Positions 24,285 to 36,022 of a stretch of DNA of 64,000 bases are shown here, piece by piece. Under the pieces are notes generated by a model, which was not told the DNA's origin, did no database searches, and saw only the letters and a list, made by a program, of their open reading frames with translations. A program made the position numbers and the translations under genes. Source of the stretch: Cynocephalus volans (lineage: Eukaryota > Chordata > Mammalia > Dermoptera > Cynocephalidae); NCBI RefSeq assembly GCF_027409185.1, contig NC_084469.1:101929835-101993834 (forward strand), written 5' to 3'. Each line of letters begins with the position of its first letter. The first letter of the stretch is position 1.

Positions 24285-24535
24285 TTCCTCTGCCTTTAGA
24301 TACAGGAGCCCCAGGACATAGAGAGGAAAGAGCCAGAGGGTAGGTGGATGCTGAGCAAATGTCCCCTCCCCTTCTTCCCAGCGCTATTCTAAGCATCGCC
24401 TCATGTCTGACCCTCATCATTTTAGAATTGTAGACAAACATCCTGGTGCGACTTCTCTTCCACTGCATTTAATAAGCACCATAGAGGATAGTACTCGAAA
24501 TCCGTTTATGATTTTTCCTAATTTGAGGACTGGTG
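24285..24535 (+). repeat. Inverted low-copy repeat, copy 2
   Basis: Partner of 21776-22050, in opposite orientation. Confidence 0.6.
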
Positions 24536-24539
24536 AAAG

Positions 24540-27185
24540 AAAGGGTCAGCCTTTGAAGCTGGAATATGTTCTCAGTTACATGTTGCTTCCCCTAAGAAAG
24601 AGTTATATAGTCCACATGAACATTCAAGTTTAAGTGCTTTGATGAAAGTCAGTAGATAGTTATTTGGCAAGAGATGTGGTTTTATTTCTTCAATAGGCAA
24701 ATGCTGCTCCTCCCAGCCAAAAAACAATCAAGAGAATGAAAAATGTTTGAAGAAAAATATAATGGACATGAGTGAGAAAAACCAGTGAGAATCAACCTTG
24801 TTCTGATGGACAAAGCATTGGGTCTAAATGCTGCGGGCTTGTTCAGAGGTCGTTGGAATTTAAATGACTGCAATGATTACTTCTTTCATAAAGTCCCACC
24901 TGGGACTGCAGCAGCAGCCAAATTATGATTCATATGGGTCATGACATTATAAGTAATAATCTTCATCTCCAGAAGTTACCCAAACATTAGAAACCTTTCT
25001 CCTTAGGATAGGGAATTAAACATTAGAGGTTGAGAGGGTACACACATTAGTCATTTATACTTCTTTTTCTATGCACCAAATAAATATGTCCTATTTTGTT
25101 TCTAGTGTCTAGTGTTGGGAATTTTTGTTGAGCCATGCCCCGAATTATAGAATTGAGCTATGCTGTCTGTCAGTCACTGAAAAGTCCTGGAAGACATTCT
25201 GCTCTTGCAAGAAGGGCTTCTTTGGGTCAGGCTAAGAGTTAGCTGTTGGGGATACAAAGATTGGGTCTTTGTTCTCACAGTCCCACCTTCCAGAGATAGA
25301 CACGGATACAGAAAATAGTGATTGCAATACAGATATTAAGTGCTAAGATAAAACATTTATCTTAGCATATTTATTTGTAGAGTATAATACAGGAGGACCC
25401 CTAAACCCAACCTGGAGTGATGGAGTCGGAGAAGGATTCCTGGAGGAGGGGATATCTGGGCAAGGAGTTATCCAGGTGGAGGGCTGAGTAAAAAGCAGCA
25501 GGGAGCAGCATGCCCTTAGCTCAGCTGTTGCTTAAGCACAGGTGATAGATGAAAACAATGAACAAAGATGTTGGAGAGGTGGGCACGGACCACACCTCCA
25601 GGAACCTTGAAAAGAATAATGCATGGAGGACGAGGTTGTGCAGGGACTGCAGTCAAAGGAGTAATACAATCTGAATTGCAATTTTCCCTAGTGCCTGGAG
25701 TGAAATATGGATGTAAGGTAGGTAAACTGAGGGCAAGAGAACATGGAAGGGGACTCCTCACGTCATTAGAGTTGAAGGAACCAATTCAAGAATTTTTTTA
25801 TGGAAGGAAACAAAGAGCAGGAGAGTGAAGGAATGATGCCAATGTCTTGATAACAGCCTCAGCTTATAGATGAGACTTGACACCCAAGTGAAATCAAAGA
25901 GAGCAATGGAGACACGTGGGCTTCTACCCTTCCCTAATGTTCCCAGAGCAAAAGGGTAGGATGTCAAGAGGGGACTGGATGTTGGACTTGCCTGTGTCCT
26001 TCACTTTCCCTCTCTCACCATCCCCTCTGCAGTCTTTATATACCACAGTCCAAGATACCAGGGAACACAGACTCTTCTCTCTTGAAGGTGCTTAATAAGA
26101 ACCATGGATAAGAACGAAGGAGGCGGAAAGGCAGATCTTTCTGGAGATGCAGGATATGTTTCCAAGAAAGTGAGGATGACCAAGAAGAATTCAGAAAGGG
26201 TTGGTCTAGGCTGAGAGCAAACGGAGGCTCTGGAGTTCTTGAGTCAGGTAAGAAGAGAAAAGAACTAGAAGAAACCAGAATCTCACTGTAAGGGACCTAC
26301 AGCCTTTAGTTCCTTGGGGCAACTATTTGTACAACTCAGACTGGTAATTGTACCATAGACTACAGTCTAGAGCAATGCTATGGTGTCAAAGAGTGCCTTG
26401 AGGGGCCAACAAAGATTAGCCTTCCCATAATCTCCTCAGCCACCCACCTAAATTATATACAGTCAAAGTAAAACCTCACTGGGCACTGGTAACTTTAAGC
26501 AAGTAGTCTAGCCTTTCTCCCTTCCAAGCAATTAGCCTCAAGATCTCCTTCCCCAAGGACATCATAGGTATCCCTGCCATATGTTTAGCAATAGTCAATG
26601 CCCTTTCCCCTCAACCACCTCGTTCCTTTATTTCCCTCAACACTTACTGGGCTACGCAGGTTTGGCAGTGTGGACCCACCACAGGGACCAACTTCCCCAA
26701 ATCTTGTTGTCTCATGAAGATGGGTGATGAAGACAAAAGATCCGCCCTCCAAAAGAGCAGGAAGACAGAGCCAGAATGTGGTACAGGGCCTGGCTGATTT
26801 TTCCTGGAGAAGGCATGAGTGTCTTGGACCTGGGGCATAGTAGCCTGGATAACTATAAGTAGATGAGTCACAGATGGCTCCCTGGGGGTTGTATCCCCTC
26901 TGAAGCTTGTTAGACAAATTGATCAATGGCGAGTTCATTCCCTGAGCAGTTTGGCTCCTCAAAGGCAGGAACTGTACAGGAAGGGGTCTATGACCTGCCA
27001 ATTTCTTATCCCTGGGAGACTAACACTGGGGCCCCTGTGATTCCTCTCTCCTGAGTCCCTATTTTGGGGGTGAAGAATCACTCTAGTCTTCCTTGGATCT
27101 CCTCTTGGGGACAAGTATCAGCATTTTCTGACTTGTAATTTCCTAATCAGGCAGATGGTTGAGTGGCAAAAGGGTCCCAGGATTC
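24540..27185. other. Intergenic, no gene seen
   Basis: Apart from an L2/MIR-like stretch at about 25120-25400 (TTGGGGATACAAAGATTGGG, AGTGATTGCAATACAGAT), no gene, RNA or clear repeat is visible. The longest open frames are short, lie on both strands and do not resemble any protein I know. Confidence 0.5.
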
Positions 27186-27189
27186 ACTA

Positions 27190-27640
27190 GGGTAGTAATT
27201 CCCAAAAGTCAGCCTGCACCAGATTGACCTTGAGGGCTTGTTTAAACACTGATTGACAGCCCCCCACACACACACCCCGAGCATCTGCAAACAGCCCAGC
27301 AATGAACACTTAGCCACTAGGACCCCCAGGTCTCCCCTGCTGGAATGAGGAGGGTGCCACGGGCTTCAACCAAACCCCCCTCCTTCCTACTCCTCCCACC
27401 CTTTTTCCTTTCCCTTTTTCTTCTCCCCCTCCCCCCAACTGTTCCACAACATGTCACAATGTAAAAATATATATATTAATAAGTTAATTAATTAAAAATA
27501 AATAAAGAGAAATAAACACTGATTGCTGAGACCCACCCCCAGGTTTCTGTCTTGGTAGGTCTAAGTTTGAGGCTCATCATTAGCAGTTTGGGCAAATTTG
27601 ATGGTCCCCAGGATAATCCTTTATAAACCACGGTCCTGGG
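27190..27640 (+). repeat. MER5A-like fossil interrupted by an insertion
   Basis: The MER5A parts are 27190-27255 (GAGGGCTTGTTTAAACACTG) and 27513-27640 (GCTGAGACCCACCCCCAGG). They are separated by a 257-bp insertion flanked by a 13-bp duplication. Confidence 0.65.
27256..27512 (+). mobile_element. Unclassified 257-bp retro-insertion
   Basis: TAAACACTGATTG occurs at 27243-27255 and again at 27513-27525. The insert is C-rich then pyrimidine-rich, and ends in an A/T-rich tail with AATAAA, as an L1-mobilised RNA copy would. It lacks tRNA-like boxes and does not match the L1 3' UTRs elsewhere in the window. Its source is unknown. Confidence 0.6.
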
Positions 27641-27779
27641 ACAGTGTTTCACAAATTTAGGTTTATCAACACTACCAACTGGGGATCTTGTTAATATATA
27701 GCGTCCTACTCTATCCTAGACTTACCTGCTCAATATCTCCAGGGTAAGACCTGAGAATCTACTTTTTTTAAAAGTTACA

Positions 27780-28085
27780 ACTGCTTTATTTTTTTAATTT
27801 TTTATTACTATTTAATGTGGTCTAATAAATATGACAAAATTTACCATTTTAACCATTTTAAGTGTATAATTCAGTGGCACTGTGTACATTCACAATGTTG
27901 TACAACCATCACCAGTATTCATTTCCCATACTCTTTCATCATCCCAAATGGAGGCTTTTTATACTTAGAGTAATAATTCCCTATTCCCCTTTACCTTCAG
28001 CCTCTGGCCACCTCTACTGCAGTTCCTGTGTGTGCATTCCCTATTCTAGGTTCCTTATATAAGTTAAATCATATACTATTTGTAA
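27780..28085 (-). mobile_element. Old L1 3'-UTR fragment, reversed
   Basis: TTTACCATTTTAACCATTTT, TGTACAACCATCACCAG and TCTGGCCACCTCTACTGC match an old L1 end in antisense. The next L1 begins immediately after it. Confidence 0.7.
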
Positions 28086-28294
28086 TTTTGTTTAATTTAA
28101 ATTTATTTTGTCAATATACAATGTGGTTGATTATTGTGGCCAATTACCAAAACCTACCTCCCTCCTTCCTCTACTCCCTCCCTCCCAACACTGTCCTTTC
28201 TGTTTGCTTGTCATATCAACTTCAAGGAATTGTAATTGTTGTGTCTTCTTCCCTCCCCCCCACCCAGGTTGTTTGTGTATTCATTTATTTATTT

Positions 28295-31200
28295 TTAGCT
28301 CCCACAAATAAGTGAGAATATGTGATATTTCTCTTTCTGTGCCTGACCTGTTTCACTTAATATAATTCTCTCAAGGTCCATCCATGTTGTTGCAAATGGC
28401 AGTATTTCATTCTTTTTTATAGCAGAGTAGAATTCCATTGTAGAGATATACCACAGCTGCCATGACCACTCATCTAATGATGGATATTTGGGCTGGATCC
28501 AACTCTTAGCTATTGTAAAGAGTGCTGCAATGAACATTGGAGAACAGGTATACCTTTGACTTGATGATTTCCATTCCTCTGGGTATATTCCCAGCAGCAG
28601 GATAGCTGGGTCATACGGTAGATCTATCTGCAATTGTTTGAGGAACCTCCATTCCATTTTCCATAGAGGCTGCACCATTTAGCAGTCACACCAACGATGC
28701 ATGAGAGTTCCTTTTTCTCTGCAACCTTGCCAGTATTTACCATTCACAGTCTTTTGGATATTAGACATCCTAACTAGGGTGAGATGGCATCTCGGTGTGG
28801 TTTTGATTTGCATTTCCCGAATGCTGAGTGATGTCGAGCATTTTATCATGTGTTTGTTGGCCATTCGTATATCTTCCTTTGAGAAATGCCTATTTAGCTC
28901 TTTTGCCCATTTTTTAATTGGGTTACCTGTGTTTTTGATGTAAAGTTGTTTCAGTTCCTTGTATATTCTGGATATTAATCCTTTGTCAGATGTATGTATT
29001 GCAAATATTTTCTCCCACTCTCTTGGTTGTCTTTTAACTCTGATAATTGTTTCTTTTGCTCTGCAGAAGCTTTTTAGTTTGATATAATCCCATTTCTTTA
29101 TTTTTCCTTTGGTTGCCCGTGCTTTGGGGGTCATCTTCCTGAAGTCTGTGTCCAGTCCTACTTCCTGAAGTGTTTCTCCTATGTTTTCTTTAAGAAGTTT
29201 TATTGTTTCAGGGTGTATATTTAATTCTTTAATCCTTTTTGAGTTGACTTTAGTACATGGTGAGAGGTATGGGTCTAGGTTCATTCTCCTGCATATTGAT
29301 ATCCAGTTCTCCCAGCACCATTTGCTGAAGAGGCAGTCTCTTCCCCAGTGTATAGGCTTGGTGCCTTTGTCAAAGACAGATGGCTGTAGGTGTGTGGGTT
29401 GATTTCTGGATTCTCTATTCTATTCCATTGATCAGTGTGTCTGTTTTTATGCCAGTACCATGCTGTTTTGGTTATTATAGCTTTGTAGTATAGTTTAAAG
29501 TCAGGTAGTGTTATACCTCCAGCTTGATTTTTTTTTTTTTGCTCAGCATTGCTTTGGCTATGCGTGGTCTTTTCTTATTCCATATAAATGTTTAGATAGT
29601 TTTTTTTCCATTTCTGAGAAAAATGTCATTGGAATTTTGTTAGGGATTGCATTGAATTTGTGTATCACCTCGGTAGTATGGACATTTTCACAATATTGAT
29701 TCTTCCAATCCAAGAGCATGGGATATCCTTCCATCTTCTTGTATCCTCTCTAATTTCTCTCAGCAGTGGTTTGTAGTTCTCATTATAGAGATTTTTCACA
29801 TCCTTGGTTATCTCGACCCCTAAGTATTTTATTTTTTTGGTGGCTATTGTAAATGGGCAAGCTTTCTTGATTTCTCTTTCTGCATGTTCACTATTGGAGA
29901 ATAGAAATGCTACTGATTTTTGTGTGTTGATTTTGTATCCTGCTACTTTGCTGAAATAATTTAGCAACTCCAAGAGATTTTTTGTAGAGGCTTTAGGCTG
30001 TTCGATATACAGGATCATGTCATCTGCAAAGAGGGACAGTTTGACTTCATCTTTTCCAATCTAGATGCCCTTTATTTCCTTCTCTTCTCTGATTGCTCTG
30101 GCTAGTACTTCCAACACTATGTTGAATGAGAGTGGTGAGAGTGTGCATCCTTGTCTAGTTCCTGTTCTTAAAGGAAAAGCTTTCAGATTTTCCCCATTCA
30201 GGATGATATTGGCAGTGGGTATATCATATATGGCTTTAATTATGTTGAGATAATTTCCATCTATACCTAACTTATAGAGGGTCTTTGTCATGAATGAATG
30301 TTGAATTTTATCACATGCTTTTTCAGTATCTATAGAGATGATCATATGGTTCTTGGGTTTGATTTTATTAATATGGTGTATCACGTTTATTGATTTGCGT
30401 ATGTTGAACCAACCTTGCATACCTGGGGTGAATCCCACTTGATCGTGGTGAATAATTTTACGTATGTGTTGCTGTATTGTTTGTTAGTATTTTAGTGAGG
30501 ATTTTTGCATCTACAGTCATCAAGGATATCGGCCTGTAGTTTTCTTTTTTGGTTATATCTTTACCTGGTTTTGGTATCAGGATGATGTTTGCTTCATAGA
30601 ATGAGTTTGGGAGATTTGCGTCTGTTTCAATCTTTTGGAATAGTTTGTAAAGAATCAGTGTCAATTCCTCTTTGAATGTTTGGTCAAATTCTGCTGTGAA
30701 TCCATCTGATCCTGGGCTTTTCTTTGTTGGGAGCCTTCTGATAACAGCTTCAATATCCTTTACTATTGGTCTGTTCAGATTTTCTACATCTTCATGGTTC
30801 AGTTTTGGGAGCTTGTGTGTGTCCAGAAATTTATCCATTTCCTCCAGATTTTCAAATTTGTTGGCGTATAGTTGTTTATAGTAGTCTCGAATGATTCCTT
30901 GTATTTCAGCTGAATCAGTTGTAATATCACCTTTTTCATTTCTAATTTTTGTTATTTGAATCTTCTCTTTTTTTTTTTTTGTTAGCCATGCTAATGGTTT
31001 GTCAATTTTATTTATCTTTTCAAAAAACCAACTTTTTGATTCATTGATCTTTTGTATTGTTTTTGGCTTTCAATTTCATTGAGTTCTGCTCTGGTCTTAA
31101 TGATTTCTTTCCATCTGCTAAATTTAGGTTTGGATTGTTCTTGTTTTTCTAGTTCTTTAATGTGAAGTGTTAGGTTGTTCACTTGCCATCTTTCCATTCT

Positions 31201-32130
31201 TCTGAGGTGAGCATTTAATGCAATAAATTTCCCCCTTAGTACTGCTTTTGCAGTATCCCACAGGTTTTGGCATGATGTATCATTATTTTCATTAGTTTCA
31301 ATAAATTTTTTGATTTCCTGCTTGATTTCTTCTTGGACCCATATGTCATTAAGTAGAACATTGTTTAATTTCCATGTGTTTGTATAGTTTCCATAATTTC
31401 ATTCGTTATTGATTTCTAATTTTAGTCCATTGTGCTCTGAAAAAATATATGGGATAATTCCAATTTTTTTTTTAATTTGTTGAGACTTGATTTCTGACCT
31501 AACATGTGATCTATCCTGGAGAATGATCCATGTGCTGATGAGAAGAATAAATATTCTGAAGTTGTTGGATGGAATGTTCTGTAGATATCTGCCAAGACCA
31601 ATTGGTGTAGTGTGTTGTTTAGATCTTGTGTTTCTCTGCTGATTCTTTGCCTAGATGATCTGTCCAATATTGACAGTGGGGTATTCAAGTCCCCTGCTAT
31701 TAAGGTATTAGTGTCTATTTCCTTCTTTAGGTCAAATAGAGTTTGTTTTATAAATCTGGCTGCCCCAACATTGGGTCCATATATATTTATGATTGTTATG
31801 TCTTCTTGATGGATCAATCCTTTTATCATTATGTAGTCACCCTCATTATCTCTTTTTATGGTTATTAGTTTAAAGTCTATTTTATCAGATATAAGAATAG
31901 CTACTCCAGCTCATTTTTCATTTGTTTGCATGGTAAATCTTTTTCCATCCTTTCACTCTTAGTCTATGTGAGTCTTTATAGGTGAGGTGGGTCTCTTGAA
32001 GGCAGCATATAGTTGGGTCCTCCTTTTTAATCCAGTCAGCCAGTCTCTGTCTTTGATTGGGGAATTTAAGCCTTTTACATTATGAGTTGTTATTGAAAAG
32101 TGTTGATTTAATCCTAGCATTTTATTGATT
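28295..32130 (-). pseudogene. L1 ORF2 (endonuclease-reverse transcriptase), broken
   Basis: Seen in order on the minus strand: endonuclease (CCLQETHLTYKD near 32.0 kb, AGVAILISDK near 31.89 kb, AGDLNTPLSILDRS near 31.68 kb), reverse transcriptase with an intact FADDMILYI (near 30.03 kb), and the Cys-poor C-terminus ending IFSLICGS-stop at 28295. At least six frame breaks or stops separate these parts, so no functional protein is made. In a live L1 this protein nicks DNA and reverse-transcribes the RNA at the nick. Confidence 0.85.
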
Positions 32131-32329
32131 TTTGTTTGGATGTCTTAAGTGTCTTTTGTTCCTTTCTTTCTGATTTACTGTTTGTTTTCTGTTTGTTGGT
32201 TCCTTGGGTTGTAGATAGCCTTTTGTTTGTTTGTTTTCTCTTCATGGATGCCATTTTTATTATATGAGTGGACTTTGATTTTTCTTGGGTTTTTATGGCA
32301 GTGGTAGTTGTTTTTCAGGAACCAAACCC

Positions 32330-33385
32330 AGTACTCCCTTGAGAATTTCTTGTAAGGGTGGTCCTGTGGTAGTGAACTCCAACAGTTTTTGTTTGTGTGA
32401 GAAATATTCTATTTGCCCTTCATTTTCAGAAGGATAGCCTTGTGGGGTAGAGTATTCTTGGCTGGCAATCTCTGTCTTTTCGTATTTTGAATATATCATC
32501 CCATTCCTTTCTGGCTTTTAGTGTTTGAGATGAAAAGTCTGATGTTAGTCTGATTGGGGCCCCCTTATAAGTGATTTGATGCTTCTCTCTTGCAGCTTCT
32601 AAGATTCTCTCTTTGTCTTTGTGTTTTGCCAATTTGACTATAACACGTCTTGGAGAAGACCTTTTTGGGTTGAATACATTTGAGGATCTTTAAGATTCCT
32701 GAATCTTGGGCTGAGCCCATGGCGCACTCGGTTCGGATCCTATATAAGAATGACCAGTGCACTCACTGGCTGAGTGCCGGTCACGAAAAAACGACAAAAA
32801 AAAAAAAAAAAAAAAAAAAGATTCCTGAATCTGAAGATCTGTGTCTTTTCCAATAACTGGGAACTTTTCTGCCACTATTTTGTTGACTATGCTTTCAATG
32901 CAATCTCCTTTTCTTCCCCTTCTGGAATACCCATGACTCAGATATTTGAGCGCTTAAGGTTGCCTGATATCCCTCTTATATTTTCTTCAATGCTTTTAAC
33001 TTTTTTTTTTTCTGCCTGTGTTATTTCAAACAGCCCATCTTCAAGGTCAGAAGTTCTCTCTTCTACTTTTGCAAGCCTTCCAGTTAAACTCTCTGTTGTG
33101 TTTTTTATTTTGTTGAGTGAATTCTCCAGCTCGGCAAGCTTTGCTACATTCTTTTTCAGGGCATTGATTTCCTTGTGCATTTCTTCTTTCAGGTCCTGTA
33201 TACTTTTCCTTGTTTCATCATGTTGTCCAGCTGAGTTTTCTTGTATCTCAATCAGTTTCCTTAGAATTATCACTCGAAATTCCTTGTCAGACATTTCAAG
33301 GGCTTCTTGTTCTATAGGCTCTAGAGAGTTATTACCCTTTGTGGTGTTCTTTCTTGATTTTTCATATTTCTGATATCTTTCCTTT
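32330..33385 (-). pseudogene. L1 ORF1 (RNA-binding chaperone), broken
   Basis: The coiled-coil part is open from MSDKEFRVIILRKLIEIQ (33294) to about 32938, with heptad-rich KLAELENSLNKIKN. The RRM and C-terminal domains follow near 32.9-32.3 kb (IRLTSDFSSQTLKARKEWDD), but the frame is broken by stops and by the CYN SINE at 32707. It is non-functional. Confidence 0.8.
32692..32832 (+). mobile_element. Short rearranged CYN SINE with perfect TSD
   Basis: The 15-bp AAGATTCCTGAATCT lies at 32692-32706 and 32818-32832. The insert keeps GGCGCACTCGGTTCGGATCC, with the A-box joined almost directly to the B-box, then a second truncated unit (CACTGGCTGAGTGCCGGTCA) and about 25 A. The perfect duplication and long A-tail suggest a young insertion. 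It disrupts the L1 ORF1. Confidence 0.85.
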
Positions 33386-33574
33386 GATGTTTAGTCATTG
33401 TGGCAGGGGGTGTCACAGTCTCCTGGTTTGACACAACTGTCTGGCTAGGATGTTGCTGGGGTTTCCATTTGGTATAGCTACCTCAGTGTCTGCTCGATTG
33501 GCCACTAGAGCCTTGTGTGCATGGTTGCCTCGTGTCTTGGGCTGCTCCAGGGAACTGCCTTTCTGGTCAGCATA

Positions 33575-33880
33575 CACTTGGCAAGGCTGCTGGGTCGTGC
33601 ACCAGCACCACAGGGCATGTGGTCTCTGCGGAGTTTCCACCTCCCCTGCTGGATGTCTCCCTGCCTTGCACGTACTCTGCTGGGCTGCTGGGTCATGCAC
33701 CAGCACCACAGAGTGTGTGGTCTCTGCAGAGCTTCCACCTTCCCTGCTGGATGTCTCCCTGCTCTGAGCGCACTTGGCTGGGCCAGGGGTGGAGTCAGGT
33801 GGCACATGTGAGGCCTACCTGCTGGGTCATGGGCCAGCACCACAGGGTGTGCGGTCTCTGTGGAGCTTTTGCCTCCCCGC
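33575..33880 (-). repeat. L1 5'-UTR tandem repeat, about 98 bp period
   Basis: The CCAGCACCACAG landmark occurs at about 33601, 33699 and 33833, with shared TGGTCTCTGC.GAG.TTCCACCT and CTGCTGGATGTCTCCCTGC. Two to three units are present. The unit differs from the roughly 80-bp unit of the composite elements. Confidence 0.7.
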
Positions 33881-34639
33881 CACCAGTGAAATTATCTTAT
33901 AAAAGCTTTCTTTGAAAAAAACTCAAAAACAGATTCACTGGTGAATTACTCCAAACACATAAGGAACACATATGTCAAATTTTATATAAAGCTTTTCAGA
34001 ACACTTTTCACCTCCTTTTATGAGACAGCATAAACTGATAGGAAACACAGACAAGTATATTATTATAAAAGAAATCATAGAACAAACCTCTCATGAACAT
34101 AGACACAAATAATTTTTTTATTTTTTTTTTATTTTATTGAATCAAAATTGATTATAAATACTTTTGGGGTTCAACACTGAGATATGTTGATCAAATCAAT
34201 ATTACTAGCACATATATTGTTACAAATCATAATTATTCTTTTTGCCCCTTGTCCAATCTCTCTCCATCCCCTTCTTCCTCCCTTCCCGTCTAATTACCCT
34301 AGATTTCTTCTCTCCTTCTGAAGGAATCATGGTTACTCTGTTCATCTGTTGCCTAGATGATCTGTTCAATGCTGAGAGGTGTGATCAGGTCCCCCAATAT
34401 TATCATAGAGCAGATTCTTCCTCTGTCACTCTGAAATGGACTTTGTGGAGAAAGACATCTTCTTTTCTTTCTCTCTGTTGGCTACTCTCCTTGTATCAAC
34501 ACACTCCAGTGGTTGGCAGACCATCTGCGCAGGGGTTGTGGTGTCTAGCCACTTTTGCAGCAGCCATGGTTATTGTGGTGGCTGTGGTGGGCCAACCACA
34601 TGGAGGTGATGCTTTTGGCATGCTCCTTGGCACTGGTGG

Positions 34640-35460
34640 TGTGCCTGGTTCTGGGGTGTGTCTGGTCCCTGGCTCCATACCTCAGGTTCCCAGGAGGGCC
34701 CAGAGGCACTGGCGTGGTGTGCCTGGTTGTGGGATGGGGGCTCCACTCCCCACCTCCATGCCTCAGGTCACTGAGCAGGCCCCAAGGTGCTGGCATGGTG
34801 TGCCTGGTTGTGGGAGGGGGGAACACTCCCCAGCTCCATACCTTGGGTCCCCAGGCAGGGCCACAAGGTGCTGGAAGTTTGCCTTGCTGTGGGGGTGTCC
34901 AGTCGCCAGCTCCATACCTCCACTCACTGGGCAGATCCCAATGCACTGGTGCAGTGTGCCTGGTTGTGTGTGGGGGGGATCTGGTCCCTAGCTCTATGCC
35001 TCAGGTCACAGGGTGGGCCCCGAGGTGCTGGCATAGTGTGCCTGGTTGTGGGAGAGTGGTTCGGTCCCTTTCTCCATGCCTTGGGTCCCCAGGTGGGCTC
35101 TGAGGTGCTGGCGTAGTGTGCCTGGTTGTCAGAGGGGATTCCGGACCAGGCACACCATGCTGGACCCCTTCGCCATGCCCCAGGTCCCTGGGCAGGCCCC
35201 AAGGTGCTGGCATGATGTGTCTGGTTGTGTGGGGGGGGGGGGTCTGGTCCCCATATCATGCCCTGAGCCTCCAAGCAGAGCCATGTGATGCTGGTGGTGG
35301 GATGTGGACTGGGGTCTGGCCACCGTCTCAATGCCTTGGGTCTCTGGGCAGGCCCCAAGGCGCTGGCAAGGTATGCCTGGATGTGAGAGTGGGGTCTGGT
35401 CCCTGGATCCAAGCCTCCAGTTCCCAGGCAGGCTGCAAGGTGCTGGTGGTGTGCTTGGAC
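34640..35460 (-). repeat. VNTR of composite copy B, about 10 x 80 bp
   Basis: On the plus strand each unit shows GTGTGCCTGGTTGTGGGA, GGTCCC..CTCCATGCC, TGGGTCCC.AGGCAGG and CCAAGGTGCTGGC. One unit is enlarged to about 99 bp. It has fewer units than copy A. Confidence 0.9.
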
Positions 35461-35614
35461 TGGAACTAATTTTTTTGTCCTTTGCTCACTTTTAAAATGG
35501 GGGGGACTTCCTAGGGGAACCACTACTTGAGCTGTGTGGTTGAGCTAAATTGCTGCTTTGCTGCTGTTTCCTTAGGGAAGACTTTTTGTGCAGTTCAGGG
35601 TTTAATGGTTGACC

Positions 35615-36022
35615 TTATAGGTACTTCTGGCTCTCCGGAGACCTGGTAGATCTGGATTGTGTAGAAACTCTGATCTGGGCCTGAGTTTTTTTATCAAACT
35701 GCACCCCATGCAAGTCTGCATTCACAACCAGTCTCCTCTGAGTGGTCCTGTGCTGATCAGGGGGCAGATTGGCTGTCCTTCCTGAGTCCCAGTGTTCTCC
35801 TGGTGGGTCTGTTTCCCCCACTGCCCATGTTCCAAACACTTCCCTTGGGACAGGACCTGCACCGGTCCCTTGCAATGACTCATCCACCTCTGAATGGCTC
35901 CCTTTTTTCAGTTGTTCTGGCTCCACGCTCCTGCGTAGGTCCACAGGAACCGTATGAGTGGTCTTGCTGTCCTAGGGGCCACCAAGGCCCTCTTCTCCTC
36001 TGCCACCTCCAAATAACTCCAT
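35615..36022 (-). pseudogene. Unknown 135-codon frame in composite copy B, one stop
   Basis: Colinear with 9232-9639: the ATG is at 36022-36020, the stop is at the same codon, and the length is identical (408 nt). Codon 17 is TAG where copy A has CAG. Otherwise the frame is open for 118 codons (EPEQLKKGSHSEVDES, TTQRRLVVNADLHGVQF, SPESQKYL). Confidence 0.4.

Larger units (their letters stand above)
28086..33890 (-). mobile_element. Nearly complete but decayed L1
   Basis: Read on the minus strand: a 5' region with tandem repeats (33575-33880), ORF1 (about 33385 to 32330), ORF2 (about 32130 to 28295) and a 3' UTR with a long pyrimidine/purine tract ending at 28086. This is the most complete L1 in the window and the best local reference for the L1 lineage. 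No clear target duplication was found, so the 5' end may be truncated. Confidence 0.85.

Noticed and set aside
25516-25828. Overlapping frames on both strands near 25.5-25.8 kb
   Set aside because: No start context, no splice pattern and no recognisable domain; chance frames in non-repetitive intergenic DNA.
26585-27001. 138-codon minus-strand frame
   Set aside because: No family resemblance and no promoter or splice signals; an overlapping frame on the same strand is equally open over part of it.
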